Counted from the first letter of the stretch, positions 55,407 to 62,855 are shown. The stretch is 64,000 nucleotides of DNA from Flavobacterium sp. NG2 (GCF_034119845.1 NZ_CP139420.1:2396001-2460000); one strand, 5' to 3'. Numbers and translations: made by a program. The notes: a model not told the origin generated them from the sequence alone.

Positions 55407-57227
55407 TTGACAGTAAATGCAAAAGCCTTATTAATATCTGCAACTGGAATTAATAAAGTATACGATGGTAATACAATAGCAACAGTTTCTTTGAGTGACA
55501 ACCGTTTTAGCTGGGATGCATTGACTTTGACGACAGCATATACTACTGCAAATTTTGCAAATGAGAATATAGGTACATGGAATGTTTCGGTAACAGGAAT
55601 TAGTATCAGTGGAGTATCTGCAGGGAATTATAACTTGGTAAATACAATCGCAAGTACTTCTGCTACTATAAGTACTTCTCCGACATCTATTACAACTATA
55701 GTATTACCAAATCCAGTTCAATATTCAGACAAAGTGACCATGGTAGCATCGGTAACTTCGGCTACGGCACAGGCGCAATTGAATGCACATGGTGGTACAG
55801 TTGAATTTAAATTGAAATCTTCTGGAGGTATCGTAACAAGTTTAGGAACTTCGTTACTTTCAGATTTTAATAATAGTGACGGTACTGTTTCGAAGCAATT
55901 TACCATGTTGTATGCTCCGGGAACATATACAATCATAGCGGTGTTTAGTCCTGCAACAACTAATTTTACAGGTGTAACAAATTGGAACTGTGGTTCTCTA
56001 ACAATAATACAAGAAGACGCCAGAGCAGAATTTACTGGAACTGACATTGTAGCGACCCAAAGTGCTTCTAGTAGTATTGCTGTTATTGAATTAAGGGCTA
56101 CTATTCAGGATATAACAGCTACATCAGAGGCTTCGGGAGATGCTGATTTTGGAGATATACGAAAAGCAAAAGTTAGGTTTTTAAATGATAATGTTCCAAT
56201 TGTTATTGATGGTCTGACAGATATTAATGGCTGGGTATTAAATCCAATTGCATTAGTAAATGCAAGCGACACAAAAACAGGGACTATTTCCGTATCTTGG
56301 CCAGTTAATATTGGAAGTATGACTTCAATGGATTACACAATCGGTATTGAAGTAGGAGGCTATTATAAAAGAAACTCTTCGGAAGACAATGTAGTAATCA
56401 CTGTGTATAAACCTACTGGAGATTTTATTACAGGAGGAGGATATATTGTACCTACGCAATCAGCAGGAAGTTATGCTTCTGATGCAGGTAGAAAAACTAA
56501 TTTTGGGTTTAATGTTAAATACAATAAATCAGGGAAAAGTTTGCAAGGGAATATGAATTTTATTTTCCGTAGAACTGTTGCAGGTGTTGTTAAAGTGTAT
56601 CAAGTAAAATCAAATGCAATGCAATCTTTAGGAGTTAATATTTCAAATGCCAGTGCAAAAACAGCAGTGTTTGTTTCAAAATGTAACTTAAAAGATATAA
56701 CGGACCCTGTAAATCCTATTTCTTTAGGAGGAGGTTTGTTAATGCAAGTAAACATGGTTGATAAGGGAGAACCAGGGAATATGGATGAAATTGGTTTTTC
56801 TTTATATGATGGTAATACATTGTTGTACTCTAGTAATTGGGTTAGTAGTAATACTATTAAGAAGATATTGTCGGGTGGGAATTTAGTTGTTCATAGTGGA
56901 TTTAGTGTTGGGACTGTAACTTCAAAAGTAGATTTTTCTAAATCAGAATTAATTGAAGAAGGTGAAGTAGATAATCAAAAAGTTGAATTAAATGTTGTAG
57001 CATACCCGATTCCTACGAATGATGTGTTTAATATTGAAATTCAAGGGGCTAATAATGATTCGAATGTTAGTATTAGAATAGTTGATATGTTAGGTAAATT
57101 AATATATACAACAACTGGTAATAATGTTCAGAATTATAGTTTCGGAAATCATTTTCCTTCGGGAACTTACATTATGCAAGTAATTGTAGACTCTAAAATA
57201 TTTACTTCAAAAATTATTAAAAATTAG
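52092..57227 (+). CDS. Giant T9SS adhesin-like protein, C-terminal part (frameshifted gene)
   Basis: Continuation of the gene that starts at 49108; this frame opens with a TTG inside repeat 9 and is not an independent start. It has 13 further 85-residue MBG repeats, then a YDG-type domain (INKVYDGNTIATVSLSDNRF, about 1106-1195), an Ig-like domain (about 1195-1290), a post-COAP-1-like beta domain (ARAEFTGTDIVATQSASSSI to GDFITGGGYIVPTQSAGSY), and a type A T9SS sorting domain at the end (VAYPIPTNDVFNIEI, IRIVDMLGKLIYT, FPSGTYIMQVIVDSKIFTSK). The product is expected to be secreted and attached to the surface, perhaps for adhesion or matrix formation. Confidence 0.85.
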   Translation: MTVNAKALLITANNQSKTYGETKVLGTTAFTAPALESFDAITGVSLSSTGSVNTATVAGSTYPIVASAATGTGLGNYTITYADGALTVNAKALLITANNQSKTYGETKVLGTTAFTAPALESFDAITGVSLSSTGSVNTATVAGSTYPIVASAATGTGLGNYTITYADGALTVNAKALLITANNQSKTYGETKVLGTTAFTAPALESFDAITGVSLSSTGSVNTATVAGSTYPIVASAATGTGLGNYTITYADGALTVNAKALLITANNQSKTYGETKVLGTTAFTAPALESFDAITGVSLSSTGSVNTATVAGSTYPIVASAATGTGLGNYTITYADGALTVNAKALLITANNQSKTYGETKVLGTTAFTAPALESFDAITGVSLSSTGSVNTATVAGSTYPIVASAATGTGLGNYTITYADGALTVNAKALLITANNQSKTYGETKVLGTTAFTAPALESFDAITGVSLSSTGSVNTATVAGSTYPIVASAATGTGLGNYTITYADGALTVNAKALLITANNQSKTYGETKVLGTTAFTAPALESFDAITGVSLSSTGSVNTATVAGSTYPIVASAATGTGLGNYTITYADGALTVNAKALLITANNQSKTYGETKVLGTTAFTAPALESFDAITGVSLSSTGSVNTATVAGSTYPIVASAATGTGLGNYTITYADGALTVNAKALLITANNQSKTYGETKVLGTTAFTAPALESFDAITGVSLSSTGSVNTATVAGSTYPIVASAATGTGLGNYTITYADGALTVNAKALLITANNQSKTYGETKVLGTTAFTAPALESFDAITGVSLSSTGSVNTATVAGSTYPIVASAATGTGLGNYTITYADGALTVNAKALLITANNQSKTYGETKVLGTTAFTAPALESFDAITGVSLSSTGSVNTATVAGSTYPIVASAATGTGLGNYTITYADGALTVNAKALLITANNQSKTYGETKVLGTTAFTAPALESFDAITGVSLSSTGSVNTATVAGSTYPIVASAATGTGLGNYTITYADGALTVNAKALLITANNQSKTYGETKVLGTTAFTAPALESFDAITGVSLSSTGSVNTATVAGSTYPIVASAATGTGLGNYTITYADGALTVNAKALLISATGINKVYDGNTIATVSLSDNRFSWDALTLTTAYTTANFANENIGTWNVSVTGISISGVSAGNYNLVNTIASTSATISTSPTSITTIVLPNPVQYSDKVTMVASVTSATAQAQLNAHGGTVEFKLKSSGGIVTSLGTSLLSDFNNSDGTVSKQFTMLYAPGTYTIIAVFSPATTNFTGVTNWNCGSLTIIQEDARAEFTGTDIVATQSASSSIAVIELRATIQDITATSEASGDADFGDIRKAKVRFLNDNVPIVIDGLTDINGWVLNPIALVNASDTKTGTISVSWPVNIGSMTSMDYTIGIEVGGYYKRNSSEDNVVITVYKPTGDFITGGGYIVPTQSAGSYASDAGRKTNFGFNVKYNKSGKSLQGNMNFIFRRTVAGVVKVYQVKSNAMQSLGVNISNASAKTAVFVSKCNLKDITDPVNPISLGGGLLMQVNMVDKGEPGNMDEIGFSLYDGNTLLYSSNWVSSNTIKKILSGGNLVVHSGFSVGTVTSKVDFSKSELIEEGEVDNQKVELNVVAYPIPTNDVFNIEIQGANNDSNVSIRIVDMLGKLIYTTTGNNVQNYSFGNHFPSGTYIMQVIVDSKIFTSKIIKN

Positions 57228-57249
57228 ATGGTAGATAAAATAATGATCA

Positions 57250-57279
57250 AAACCAGTTCAAGTAATTTTGAGCTGGTTT
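57250..57279 (+). terminator. Intrinsic terminator of the adhesin gene
   Basis: Twelve-base arms with one G-T pair (AAACCAGTTCAA and TTGAGCTGGTTT) followed by a T run, 23 bases after the stop codon. Confidence 0.85.
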
Positions 57280-57292
57280 TTTTATATAAAAA

Positions 57293-57312
57293 AAGCACTA
57301 AAATTAGTGCTT
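57293..57312 (-). terminator. Intrinsic terminator of cysM
   Basis: Nine-base perfect arms AAGCACTAA/TTAGTGCTT around AA, with a T run on the minus-strand 3' side, 23 bases after the cysM stop. Confidence 0.85.
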
Positions 57313-57335
57313 AGATTTTGAGTTGTAATTTCATA

Positions 57336-58223
57336 TCAATCAAACAAATCCGAAGATAAATATCGGTCTCCACGATCACAGATGATAGCTACAACCACAC
57401 CAGATTCTAGTTGGTTGGCAATTTTTACGGCTACAGCTACAGAGCCACCGCTACTCATTCCGGCGAAGACGCCTTCTTCAAGAGCGAGACGCTTGGTCAT
57501 TTCGCGTGCTTCAGCTTCAGAGATATCGATGGTTTGATCTACTTTTGAAGGATTGAATATTTTTGGTAAATATTCTTGTGGCCATTTACGGATTCCTGGA
57601 ATTTGAGAACCTTCGCTAGGTTGTGCTCCTATGATTTGAATTGCTGGATTCTTTTCTTTTAAAAATGTCGAAGTTCCCATGATGGTTCCTGTAGTTCCCA
57701 TTGCGGATACAAAATGAGTAATGCTACCTTCAGTATCTCTCCAAATTTCTGGACCAGTGGTGTTGTAATGCGCTTTCCAGTTGTCTTCATTCGCAAATTG
57801 ATTGAGCATAATGTAACCGCCTTCGGCTACTTTTTTGTCGGCATAATCTCTAGAACCGATGATTCCTTCTTTGGCAGAAGTCAAGATTACAGTTGCGCCA
57901 TAGGCACGCATGGTTTGAGTGCGTTCTTTGGTTGAATCTTCAGGAAGGATTAATTCGATTTCAATGCCAAGTAATTGTGCAATCATCGCTAAAGCAATTC
58001 CAGTGTTCCCACTCGTGGCTTCTATTAATTTGTCTCCTTTTTTGATTTCACCACGGTCAAGAGCGCCTTTAATCATATAATAAGCGGCTCTATCTTTGAC
58101 ACTGCCGCCAGGGTTATTTCCTTCTAGTTTTAAAAGGAGTTTTACATTTTTATTTTGTACTAAATTGACTGTTTCAACAAGTGGAGTGTTTCCTATTAAG
58201 TCAACTAATTTTTGAGGTTTCAT
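57336..58223 (-). CDS. cysM: Cysteine synthase (CysM type)
   Basis: PLP enzyme that forms cysteine from O-acetylserine and sulfide, or thiosulfate in the CysM group. 295 residues. The PLP lysine is in NNPGGSVKDRAAYYM, the substrate loop is EATSGNTGIALAMIAQ, and the phosphate site is AMGTTGTIMGTSTFLKEKNP; the C-terminal CDRGDRYLSSDLF is typical. The short length and KWPQEYLPKIF stretch favour CysM over CysK. It lies 41 bases downstream of cysE and ends at a strong terminator, so the pair makes cysteine from serine as one operon. Confidence 0.95.
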   Translation of the reverse strand: MKPQKLVDLIGNTPLVETVNLVQNKNVKLLLKLEGNNPGGSVKDRAAYYMIKGALDRGEIKKGDKLIEATSGNTGIALAMIAQLLGIEIELILPEDSTKERTQTMRAYGATVILTSAKEGIIGSRDYADKKVAEGGYIMLNQFANEDNWKAHYNTTGPEIWRDTEGSITHFVSAMGTTGTIMGTSTFLKEKNPAIQIIGAQPSEGSQIPGIRKWPQEYLPKIFNPSKVDQTIDISEAEAREMTKRLALEEGVFAGMSSGGSVAVAVKIANQLESGVVVAIICDRGDRYLSSDLFD

Positions 58224-58264
58224 ATTTTGGACGGTATGTTTAAAAGCAAAAAACGGCTTTTAAA

Positions 58265-59056
58265 TTATTTAATTTCTTTAACTTTTACTTCGGTGGTGGT
58301 GGTGTTTAGCACAATTGACCTAGCTGGTATAGATTTAGTAACCCAAGCATTTCCACCTACAATACTATTTTGGCCAATTATGGTTTCTCCACCTAAAATG
58401 GTTGCATTGGCATAGATACAAACATTTTCTTCTACTGTTGGGTGTCGTTTGGCATTTTTCATGTCCTTACTTACACTTAATGCGCCTAAAGTAACTCCTT
58501 GGTATATTTTGACGTATTTTTTTATAACAGATGTCTCACCAATTACAATTCCTGTTGCATGGTCAATAAAGAAAGGAGAATCGATTTGAGCTCCCGCATT
58601 AATATCGGTTCCAGTAATTTTATGGGCATACTCACTCATTAGTCTAGAGAAAAGCATTAAATCAAGACAGTAAAGTTCGTGACTTAGTCTGTAAATGGCG
58701 ATAGCGTAAAAACCAGGGTAAGCCAAGTAAACTTCTTCAATACTATTAGATGCTGGGTCGTTTTCCAGAATGTAAGCGGCATCTTGATTAAGTTTTTCAA
58801 GTACAGTAGGTAGTTTTTGAAGAAAGCTAATCCAAATGGTGTCACAATCACTTTGAGGTTTTTTGCAAGCTACTTTTGAGATGTCTTTGAAAATCTTTTC
58901 AAGTTCATCGACACTCTCCGTTAAAGAGGCATTGGAGTCAAAAAGAGTATAGAATAATTTTTCGGTGAAATTTTCTATTTTAGTTTTGATTCCATAATTG
59001 ATAGATAAATGACTTTTTAAAGCGTCAATATTTTGGATAATCAGATCTTTTGTCAT
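58265..59056 (-). CDS. cysE: Serine O-acetyltransferase
   Basis: Activates serine with acetyl-CoA, the first step of cysteine synthesis. 263 residues. The N-terminal 130 residues are helical (CysE/EpsC-like), then the left-handed beta-helix begins: HKITGTDINAGAQIDSPFFIDHATGIVIGETSVIKKYVKIYQGVTLGA, with the catalytic His and Asp in DHATG, and KRHPTVEENVCIYANATILGGETIIGQNSIVGGNAWVTKSIPARS. The C-terminal tail (VLNTTTTEVKVKEIK) lacks the usual terminal Ile that binds the synthase in enteric enzymes in an obvious form. It follows a polycysteine leader reading frame 51 bases upstream. Confidence 0.95.
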   Translation of the reverse strand: MTKDLIIQNIDALKSHLSINYGIKTKIENFTEKLFYTLFDSNASLTESVDELEKIFKDISKVACKKPQSDCDTIWISFLQKLPTVLEKLNQDAAYILENDPASNSIEEVYLAYPGFYAIAIYRLSHELYCLDLMLFSRLMSEYAHKITGTDINAGAQIDSPFFIDHATGIVIGETSVIKKYVKIYQGVTLGALSVSKDMKNAKRHPTVEENVCIYANATILGGETIIGQNSIVGGNAWVTKSIPARSIVLNTTTTEVKVKEIK

Positions 59057-59096
59057 GATTATAAAAGTTTAAAAGGTGAAAGAAAATGTAAATTCA

Positions 59097-59119
59097 TGCT
59101 GTAATTTTTAGCAACAGCA
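59097..59119 (-). promoter_or_regulatory. Hairpin between Cys codons and the cysE 5' region
   Basis: TGCTGT within the polycysteine codons (59114-59119) is complementary to ACAGCA (59097-59102) in the spacer before cysE, with an 11-base loop containing the leader stop. A ribosome stalled on the Cys codons would keep this hairpin open. No T-run terminator is visible before cysE, so the mechanism may act on translation or mRNA stability. Confidence 0.5.
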
Positions 59120-59185
59120 ACAACAATGACACAATGGAGTTTGTGAATTGAAAGAGAATGAATCTTGTGAATAGTTGATTTGCAT
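59108..59185 (-). CDS. Polycysteine leader peptide upstream of cysE-cysM
   Basis: A 25-codon reading frame on the minus strand. It begins MQINYSQDSFSF and ends TPLCHCCCCC just before a TAA stop, so six of the last seven codons are Cys, a very rare residue in bacterial proteins. The ATG lies about 26 bases after a predicted transcription start, and the stop is 51 bases before cysE. By analogy with the trp leader in this window and with polycysteine leader peptides known upstream of sulfur genes in mycobacteria, I infer that ribosome progress through the Cys codons senses cysteinyl-tRNA. Function is inferred; the reading frame and composition are direct. Confidence 0.8.
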   Translation of the reverse strand: MQINYSQDSFSFNSQTPLCHCCCCC

Positions 59186-59217
59186 TTTTGAAATGATTTT
59201 TCGGTAATTATGCTTCA

Positions 59218-59225
59218 CAAATATA
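59218..59225 (-). promoter_or_regulatory. -7 box of the cys operon
   Basis: TATATTTG on the minus strand, 32 bases before the polycysteine leader ATG; a perfect consensus match. The -33 element is weak. Confidence 0.65.
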
Positions 59226-59253
59226 TTGAACTATTTTTGATTAACGGTATCTT

Positions 59254-59547
59254 TTAAGAAGACAAAAGGAAATAATTCTTGTAACCATAACCTATAATCA
59301 TAAATAGGAGTTGTGTCCAAAATAGTAATTGAATAGTTTTTTGGGAAACGGTTTTTTTATACAAATATTGAAAGCTGATAAAAACTAAAAAAAGAATGGT
59401 CGTAAAAATAGCGGGATACATTTCGAAAGCAGCTTGAAAATTGCCTTGCGCTAAAAGTAAAAAGGAACGTTGAAAACCACAGCCTAAACACTCCATTCCA
59501 AAGAGGGTTTTACTGATGCAGGGGAGTAAGATTTTTTGGGTTTCCAA
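59254..59547 (-). CDS. DUF2752 membrane protein
   Basis: About 97 residues from a TTG at 59547 (giving LETQKILLPCISKTLFGMECLGCGFQRS), then two membrane helices (FLLLAQGNFQAAFEMYPAIFTTILFLVFISFQYLY; LLFWTQLLFMIIGYGYKN). The CxGCGxxRS motif and the AAFxMYPA stretch are DUF2752 hallmarks; the family is small, with unknown role. The frame is open upstream to a TTG at 59652, but there is no ATG before the conserved motif, so the start codon is uncertain. The start region would face the divergent small membrane gene at 59652. Confidence 0.75.
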   Translation of the reverse strand: METQKILLPCISKTLFGMECLGCGFQRSFLLLAQGNFQAAFEMYPAIFTTILFLVFISFQYLYKKTVSQKTIQLLFWTQLLFMIIGYGYKNYFLLSS

Positions 59548-59651
59548 GGGGTGATTTTTGAGGCAATTTACAAAATTAAAAAGAATGTTTTGAGTGTAAA
59601 AAAGGATGCTAGTTTTTAATTTCTTATTTTTGAAACCAGATAAAAAATACA

Positions 59652-59834
59652 ATGAAAATAATTCGAATTTTAATTATGATAATTGCGATACTTGTTATTT
59701 TGACAGAGCAAGTGAGCGCCAAAAAAAATGTGTACTTGATGGTGGGTGCTATCGTTGTTTTCATGTTTGGAATGATGCAATTGAGTGCCAAAACACCTAG
59801 TAAGAATCAAAGTAAAGAAGAAGAAAATGTTTAG
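59652..59834 (+). CDS. Small membrane protein of unknown function
   Basis: 60 residues. Two hydrophobic helices (MKIIRILIMIIAILVILTEQ and VYLMVGAIVVFMFGMMQL) with a polar tail ending SKNQSKEEENV. No family was recognised. Its last codons overlap the start of the Smr-domain gene by 8 bases (ATGTTTAG), implying translational coupling. Confidence 0.7.
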   Translation: MKIIRILIMIIAILVILTEQVSAKKNVYLMVGAIVVFMFGMMQLSAKTPSKNQSKEEENV

Positions 59835-60381
59835 CAAAGGAGATAAGGTTTCGGTTCTAGATGATGCTGTAGATGGTGTCGTTATTTCGGTGAAAGATAA
59901 GGAGGTAGTAATTGAAACTACCGATGGGTTTGTGATGACATATTTTGTCAACGAAATAATTAAAGTAAACGATTCCAGTAGTTTAGATGATTCTATTAAA
60001 AGAATTAATATAAGTGAGGTTAAAAAAGAAAAAGCCATTCCAAAACCCAGAAGTTTTGTGAAGGAACGTAAAAGTAAAAGTGAAACACCAGTTCCTGAGT
60101 TTGATTTGCACATCGAAAAACTGGTCAAAAACAAACACGGGATGTCGAATTATGACATTCTAACATTGCAATCTGAAACGGCAAAAAGACATATTGAGTT
60201 CGCTATTAAAAACCGAATTCCGAAGATTGTTTTTATTCATGGAGTTGGTGAAGGAGTGTTAAAAGCAGAGTTGGATTTCCTTTTGGGAAGGTATGATAAT
60301 ATCGATTTTCAAGAAGCCAATTATCAAAAATATGGACAAGGTGCTACCGAGGTTTATATCAAACAAAGTAAAAATAATTAG
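59827..60381 (+). CDS. Smr-domain protein (MutS2-like C-terminal domain)
   Basis: 184 residues from the ATG at 59827. The frame is open from a GTG at 59785, but the overlap with the upstream gene and the MFSKGDKVSVLDD start favour 59827. The N-terminal 60 residues are a small beta domain (GDKVSVLDDAVDGVVISVKDKEVVIETTDG). A charged linker follows, and the Smr domain occupies about 105-180: FDLHIEKLV and IVFIHGVGEGVLKAELDFLL are the DLH and HGxG signatures. Smr domains are endonucleases or RNA-binding modules. Several Flavobacteriia carry this N-terminal plus Smr arrangement; the role is unknown. Confidence 0.9.
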   Translation: MFSKGDKVSVLDDAVDGVVISVKDKEVVIETTDGFVMTYFVNEIIKVNDSSSLDDSIKRINISEVKKEKAIPKPRSFVKERKSKSETPVPEFDLHIEKLVKNKHGMSNYDILTLQSETAKRHIEFAIKNRIPKIVFIHGVGEGVLKAELDFLLGRYDNIDFQEANYQKYGQGATEVYIKQSKNN

Positions 60382-60391
60382 CGTTTTTGAT

Positions 60392-60441
60392 CACATAAAA
60401 AAGGGATTAATTTCATTTGAAATTAATCCCTTTTTTATGTG
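60392..60441. terminator. Bidirectional intrinsic terminator
   Basis: Perfect 23-base arms (CACATAAAAAAGGGATTAAT plus three more bases, and their complement) with a four-base loop. It lies between the convergent Smr gene and the lipoprotein gene and has A and T runs on both sides. Confidence 0.92.
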
Positions 60442-60463
60442 AAATATTGTTCTGAAATTACTA

Positions 60464-61417
60464 CTAATTAGTCGTGTTTAGTTCGCCTAAAATATAGCTA
60501 TCACCCAATGTAAAACTATTATTTCCTTTCTTTAAGGTTGCTTTTTTTAATGTTATTGTGTGCTTGAAAGCATTAGGACCGTTTGTAGTTGTGGTTACTT
60601 CAATAATACCACTTGTGCCAGATACACCTGCAAGGCCAGTCCATTCTTGAGAAAGAGTAGGTGTGGTAGGTGTGGTTGTGTTACAGAAATAAGAACTACT
60701 TAAAAGACCAGAAAATAATCGATACGTAAGTGTGTTAGTTGTAGAGCCAATAAGTCCTGTTCTTGGGCTATTTGTAGCTGTAACTTCGTTAACGATTAAT
60801 GCAGGGTCTATGTTAAGCATGATGGCTTCGTCCTTTTTGAATTCATATAATATATTTGAATCGCTACATTTAGTTAGTAATTTTTCAAAATTTAACTGAA
60901 GTGGAGTGATTGTTTTTACATAATTACCAAAAGGAAGTGTTCTAAAAGTTTGTTCTCCATTTTTTATCGAAAAAGTTATGTCTGTTAGGGTTATGAGATG
61001 ATTGTATCCAGTAATTTTAGTACTGTTATTGCCGTCTGTTGAAGGAGGGGCTATAGCAGTAGTTACTATCTTGATAGTTCCAGAAGTAGCAGTCCATTGA
61101 TCAAGAACAATAGGTGTTGCTGGCTGGATTGTTTCGCAAAAATTATCAGATGAAACAGCACCGTCATAAAAGCGATAAATTACACGATTAGTTGTGGTGC
61201 CTATTGTTAGTGATGTGGTAGTAGGTTCAGTGCCAAAGCTAGTAGGTGGAATTTCGATAAGTAAAGCTTCTTTGTCGTTGATTTTGTAAATGATATTGTT
61301 TGTTGAACAACTTTGAGTAGTGAAATCTTCAAAATCAATGTCTTCTTGAGTAAGGTTTCCGTCGTCACAGCCATTTAAAATCAACATAAAAGCCAGTAGG
61401 CTTGCTATTTTTTTCAT
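60464..61417 (-). CDS. Lipoprotein with two tandem domains
   Basis: 317 residues from the ATG at 61417 (an upstream in-frame start would add 14 residues without signal-like character). The signal ends in a lipobox, LILNGCDDG. The mature part contains two repeats of about 130 residues: CSTNNIIYKINDKEALLIEI ... RVIYRFYDGAVSSDNFCETIQPATPIVLDQWTA, and CSDSNILYEFKKDEAIMLNI ... LTYRLFSGLLSSSYFCNTTTPTTPTLSQEWTG. Each has paired Cys that could form a disulfide and a hydrophobic strand pattern. No family was recognised. It is divergent from the cysteine desulfurase gene. Confidence 0.75.
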   Translation of the reverse strand: MKKIASLLAFMLILNGCDDGNLTQEDIDFEDFTTQSCSTNNIIYKINDKEALLIEIPPTSFGTEPTTTSLTIGTTTNRVIYRFYDGAVSSDNFCETIQPATPIVLDQWTATSGTIKIVTTAIAPPSTDGNNSTKITGYNHLITLTDITFSIKNGEQTFRTLPFGNYVKTITPLQLNFEKLLTKCSDSNILYEFKKDEAIMLNIDPALIVNEVTATNSPRTGLIGSTTNTLTYRLFSGLLSSSYFCNTTTPTTPTLSQEWTGLAGVSGTSGIIEVTTTTNGPNAFKHTITLKKATLKKGNNSFTLGDSYILGELNTTN

Positions 61418-61491
61418 TGTAAAGAATATTTGCCACAAAAATAGCGAAAAAAATGGCAAATGATATTGAAGATTTCACAATTGATATTTCA

Positions 61492-61499
61492 TAACTTTG
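61492..61499 (+). promoter_or_regulatory. -7 box of the cysteine desulfurase gene
   Basis: TAACTTTG matches TAnnTTTG and ends only 5 bases before the ATG at 61505, suggesting a nearly leaderless transcript. Confidence 0.55.
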
Positions 61500-61504
61500 C
61501 TACA

Positions 61505-62629
61505 ATGAAAAAAGTATATCTAGATAACGCATCAACAACTCAAATCAGACCTGAAGTTGTACAAGAAATGACTAAAATAATGTTGGAGGATTATGGTAAT
61601 CCTTCTTCAACGCATAGTTTAGGTCGTAATAGTAAAAGCATCCTAGAACTTTCACGAAAAGGGATTGCTAAATGTATCAACGCTACGGCTTCGGAAATCA
61701 TATTTACTTCTTCGGCTACTGAGGCTAATAATTGGATTCTTCGCTCAGCTGTGGTGGATTTGAATGTGCGTCGCATTATTACTAGTAGAATCGAGCATCA
61801 TGCTGTTTTGTATGTGGTTCAGGAATTGCAAAAAGAGTTTAATATTCAGGTGGATTATGTGGATATTAAAGCAGATGGAACAGTTGATTTAACGCATTTA
61901 GTAGAGCTTTTAGGGATAGAAGGGAAGACTTTGGTGAGTTTGATGCATGTCAATAATGAAACTGGTGTTGTTTTGGATTTACAGCGTGTAAGTATGCTTT
62001 GCAAAGAGTATAAGACATTGTTTCATTCGGATACCGTGCAATCTATAGGAAAGCTTGATATTGACTTACAATTGGTTTCGGTAGATTTTATTGTGGCTAG
62101 TGCGCATAAATTTCATGGACCAAAAGGGGTAGGTTTTGCTTTTGTAAAGAAAAATTCAGGTTTGCAACCATTATTGTATGGTGGTGAACAAGAAAAGGGA
62201 TTGCGTGCTGGAACTGAAGCAGTGCATCAGATTGCTGGAATGGCAAAAGCGCTAGAGTTGTCAACCAAGCTGATGAATGAAGAAATAGCCGAAATATCAA
62301 ATTTGAAATCCTATTTAGTGTCCCAACTTTCAGAAGCTTTTCCGGGATTTATAATCAATGGAAATGAAAATAGTTTGTGTACGGTTTTAAATGTAAGCTT
62401 GCCTTTTTCTCCTGATAAAACGGCGATGATTTTGTTTCATTTGGATATGAAAGGAATTGCGGTTTCTCGTGGTAGTGCTTGTCAGAGTGGAAGTATTCGT
62501 CCTTCACACGTATTAGCAGAGATGCTTTCAGTTGAAGAGTTGAAGAGACCTAATTTGCGTATTTCGTTGAGTCATTATAATACAAAAGAGGATATTGATA
62601 TTTTTATTGCTGCATTAAAAACTTTGTAA
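61505..62629 (+). CDS. Cysteine desulfurase (NifS/IscS-like)
   Basis: Releases sulfur from cysteine as a persulfide for Fe-S or other cofactors. 374 residues from the ATG at 61505; the frame is open from 61460, but the start KKVYLDNASTTQIRPEV fits the family. The PLP lysine is in VASAHKFHGPKGVGFAFV, the second strand has MHVNNETGVVLD and HSDTVQSIGKLDID, and the catalytic cysteine loop is AVSRGSACQSGS. It is closer to the NifS/IscS group than to SufS. No scaffold gene is adjacent. Confidence 0.92.
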   Translation: MKKVYLDNASTTQIRPEVVQEMTKIMLEDYGNPSSTHSLGRNSKSILELSRKGIAKCINATASEIIFTSSATEANNWILRSAVVDLNVRRIITSRIEHHAVLYVVQELQKEFNIQVDYVDIKADGTVDLTHLVELLGIEGKTLVSLMHVNNETGVVLDLQRVSMLCKEYKTLFHSDTVQSIGKLDIDLQLVSVDFIVASAHKFHGPKGVGFAFVKKNSGLQPLLYGGEQEKGLRAGTEAVHQIAGMAKALELSTKLMNEEIAEISNLKSYLVSQLSEAFPGFIINGNENSLCTVLNVSLPFSPDKTAMILFHLDMKGIAVSRGSACQSGSIRPSHVLAEMLSVEELKRPNLRISLSHYNTKEDIDIFIAALKTL

Positions 62630-62712
62630 TTATCAATCTTTTATTGTGATTTATTTAAAGTTGTAATTTAGATAAATTTATACTTCATTATGAAAATGAA
62701 ACGTTCATAAAT

Positions 62713-62785
62713 AGTCCTGATGGAAGCGGCATCCTCGTAGTCCCGCTTTTTCGGGACGGAGAGATATAGCGGACAGCAGGGCGAG
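62713..62785 (+). repeat. Dispersed hairpin element, copy C
   Basis: Begins GTCCTGATGGAAGCGGCATCC, has a GTCCCG/CGGGAC hairpin, and ends ATATAGCGGACAGCAGGGCG. It shares outer sequences with copies A (17780, reverse strand) and B (25266). Confidence 0.8.
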
Positions 62786-62822
62786 ATGTTGTTGTGATTT
62801 CAAATCGTTTTACTCCAAAAAA

Positions 62823-62850
62823 AAAACCACGCTTGATGTGGCGTGGTTTT
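62823..62850 (-). terminator. Intrinsic terminator of the acyl-CoA ligase gene
   Basis: Perfect ten-base arms AAAACCACGC/GCGTGGTTTT with an eight-base loop, and a long T run on the minus-strand 3' side, 6 bases after the stop codon. Confidence 0.88.
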
Positions 62851-62855
62851 GAAGT

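Noticed and set aside
61460..61504. Longer start of the cysteine desulfurase
   Set aside because: The extra 15 residues overlap the promoter box and are not family-like.
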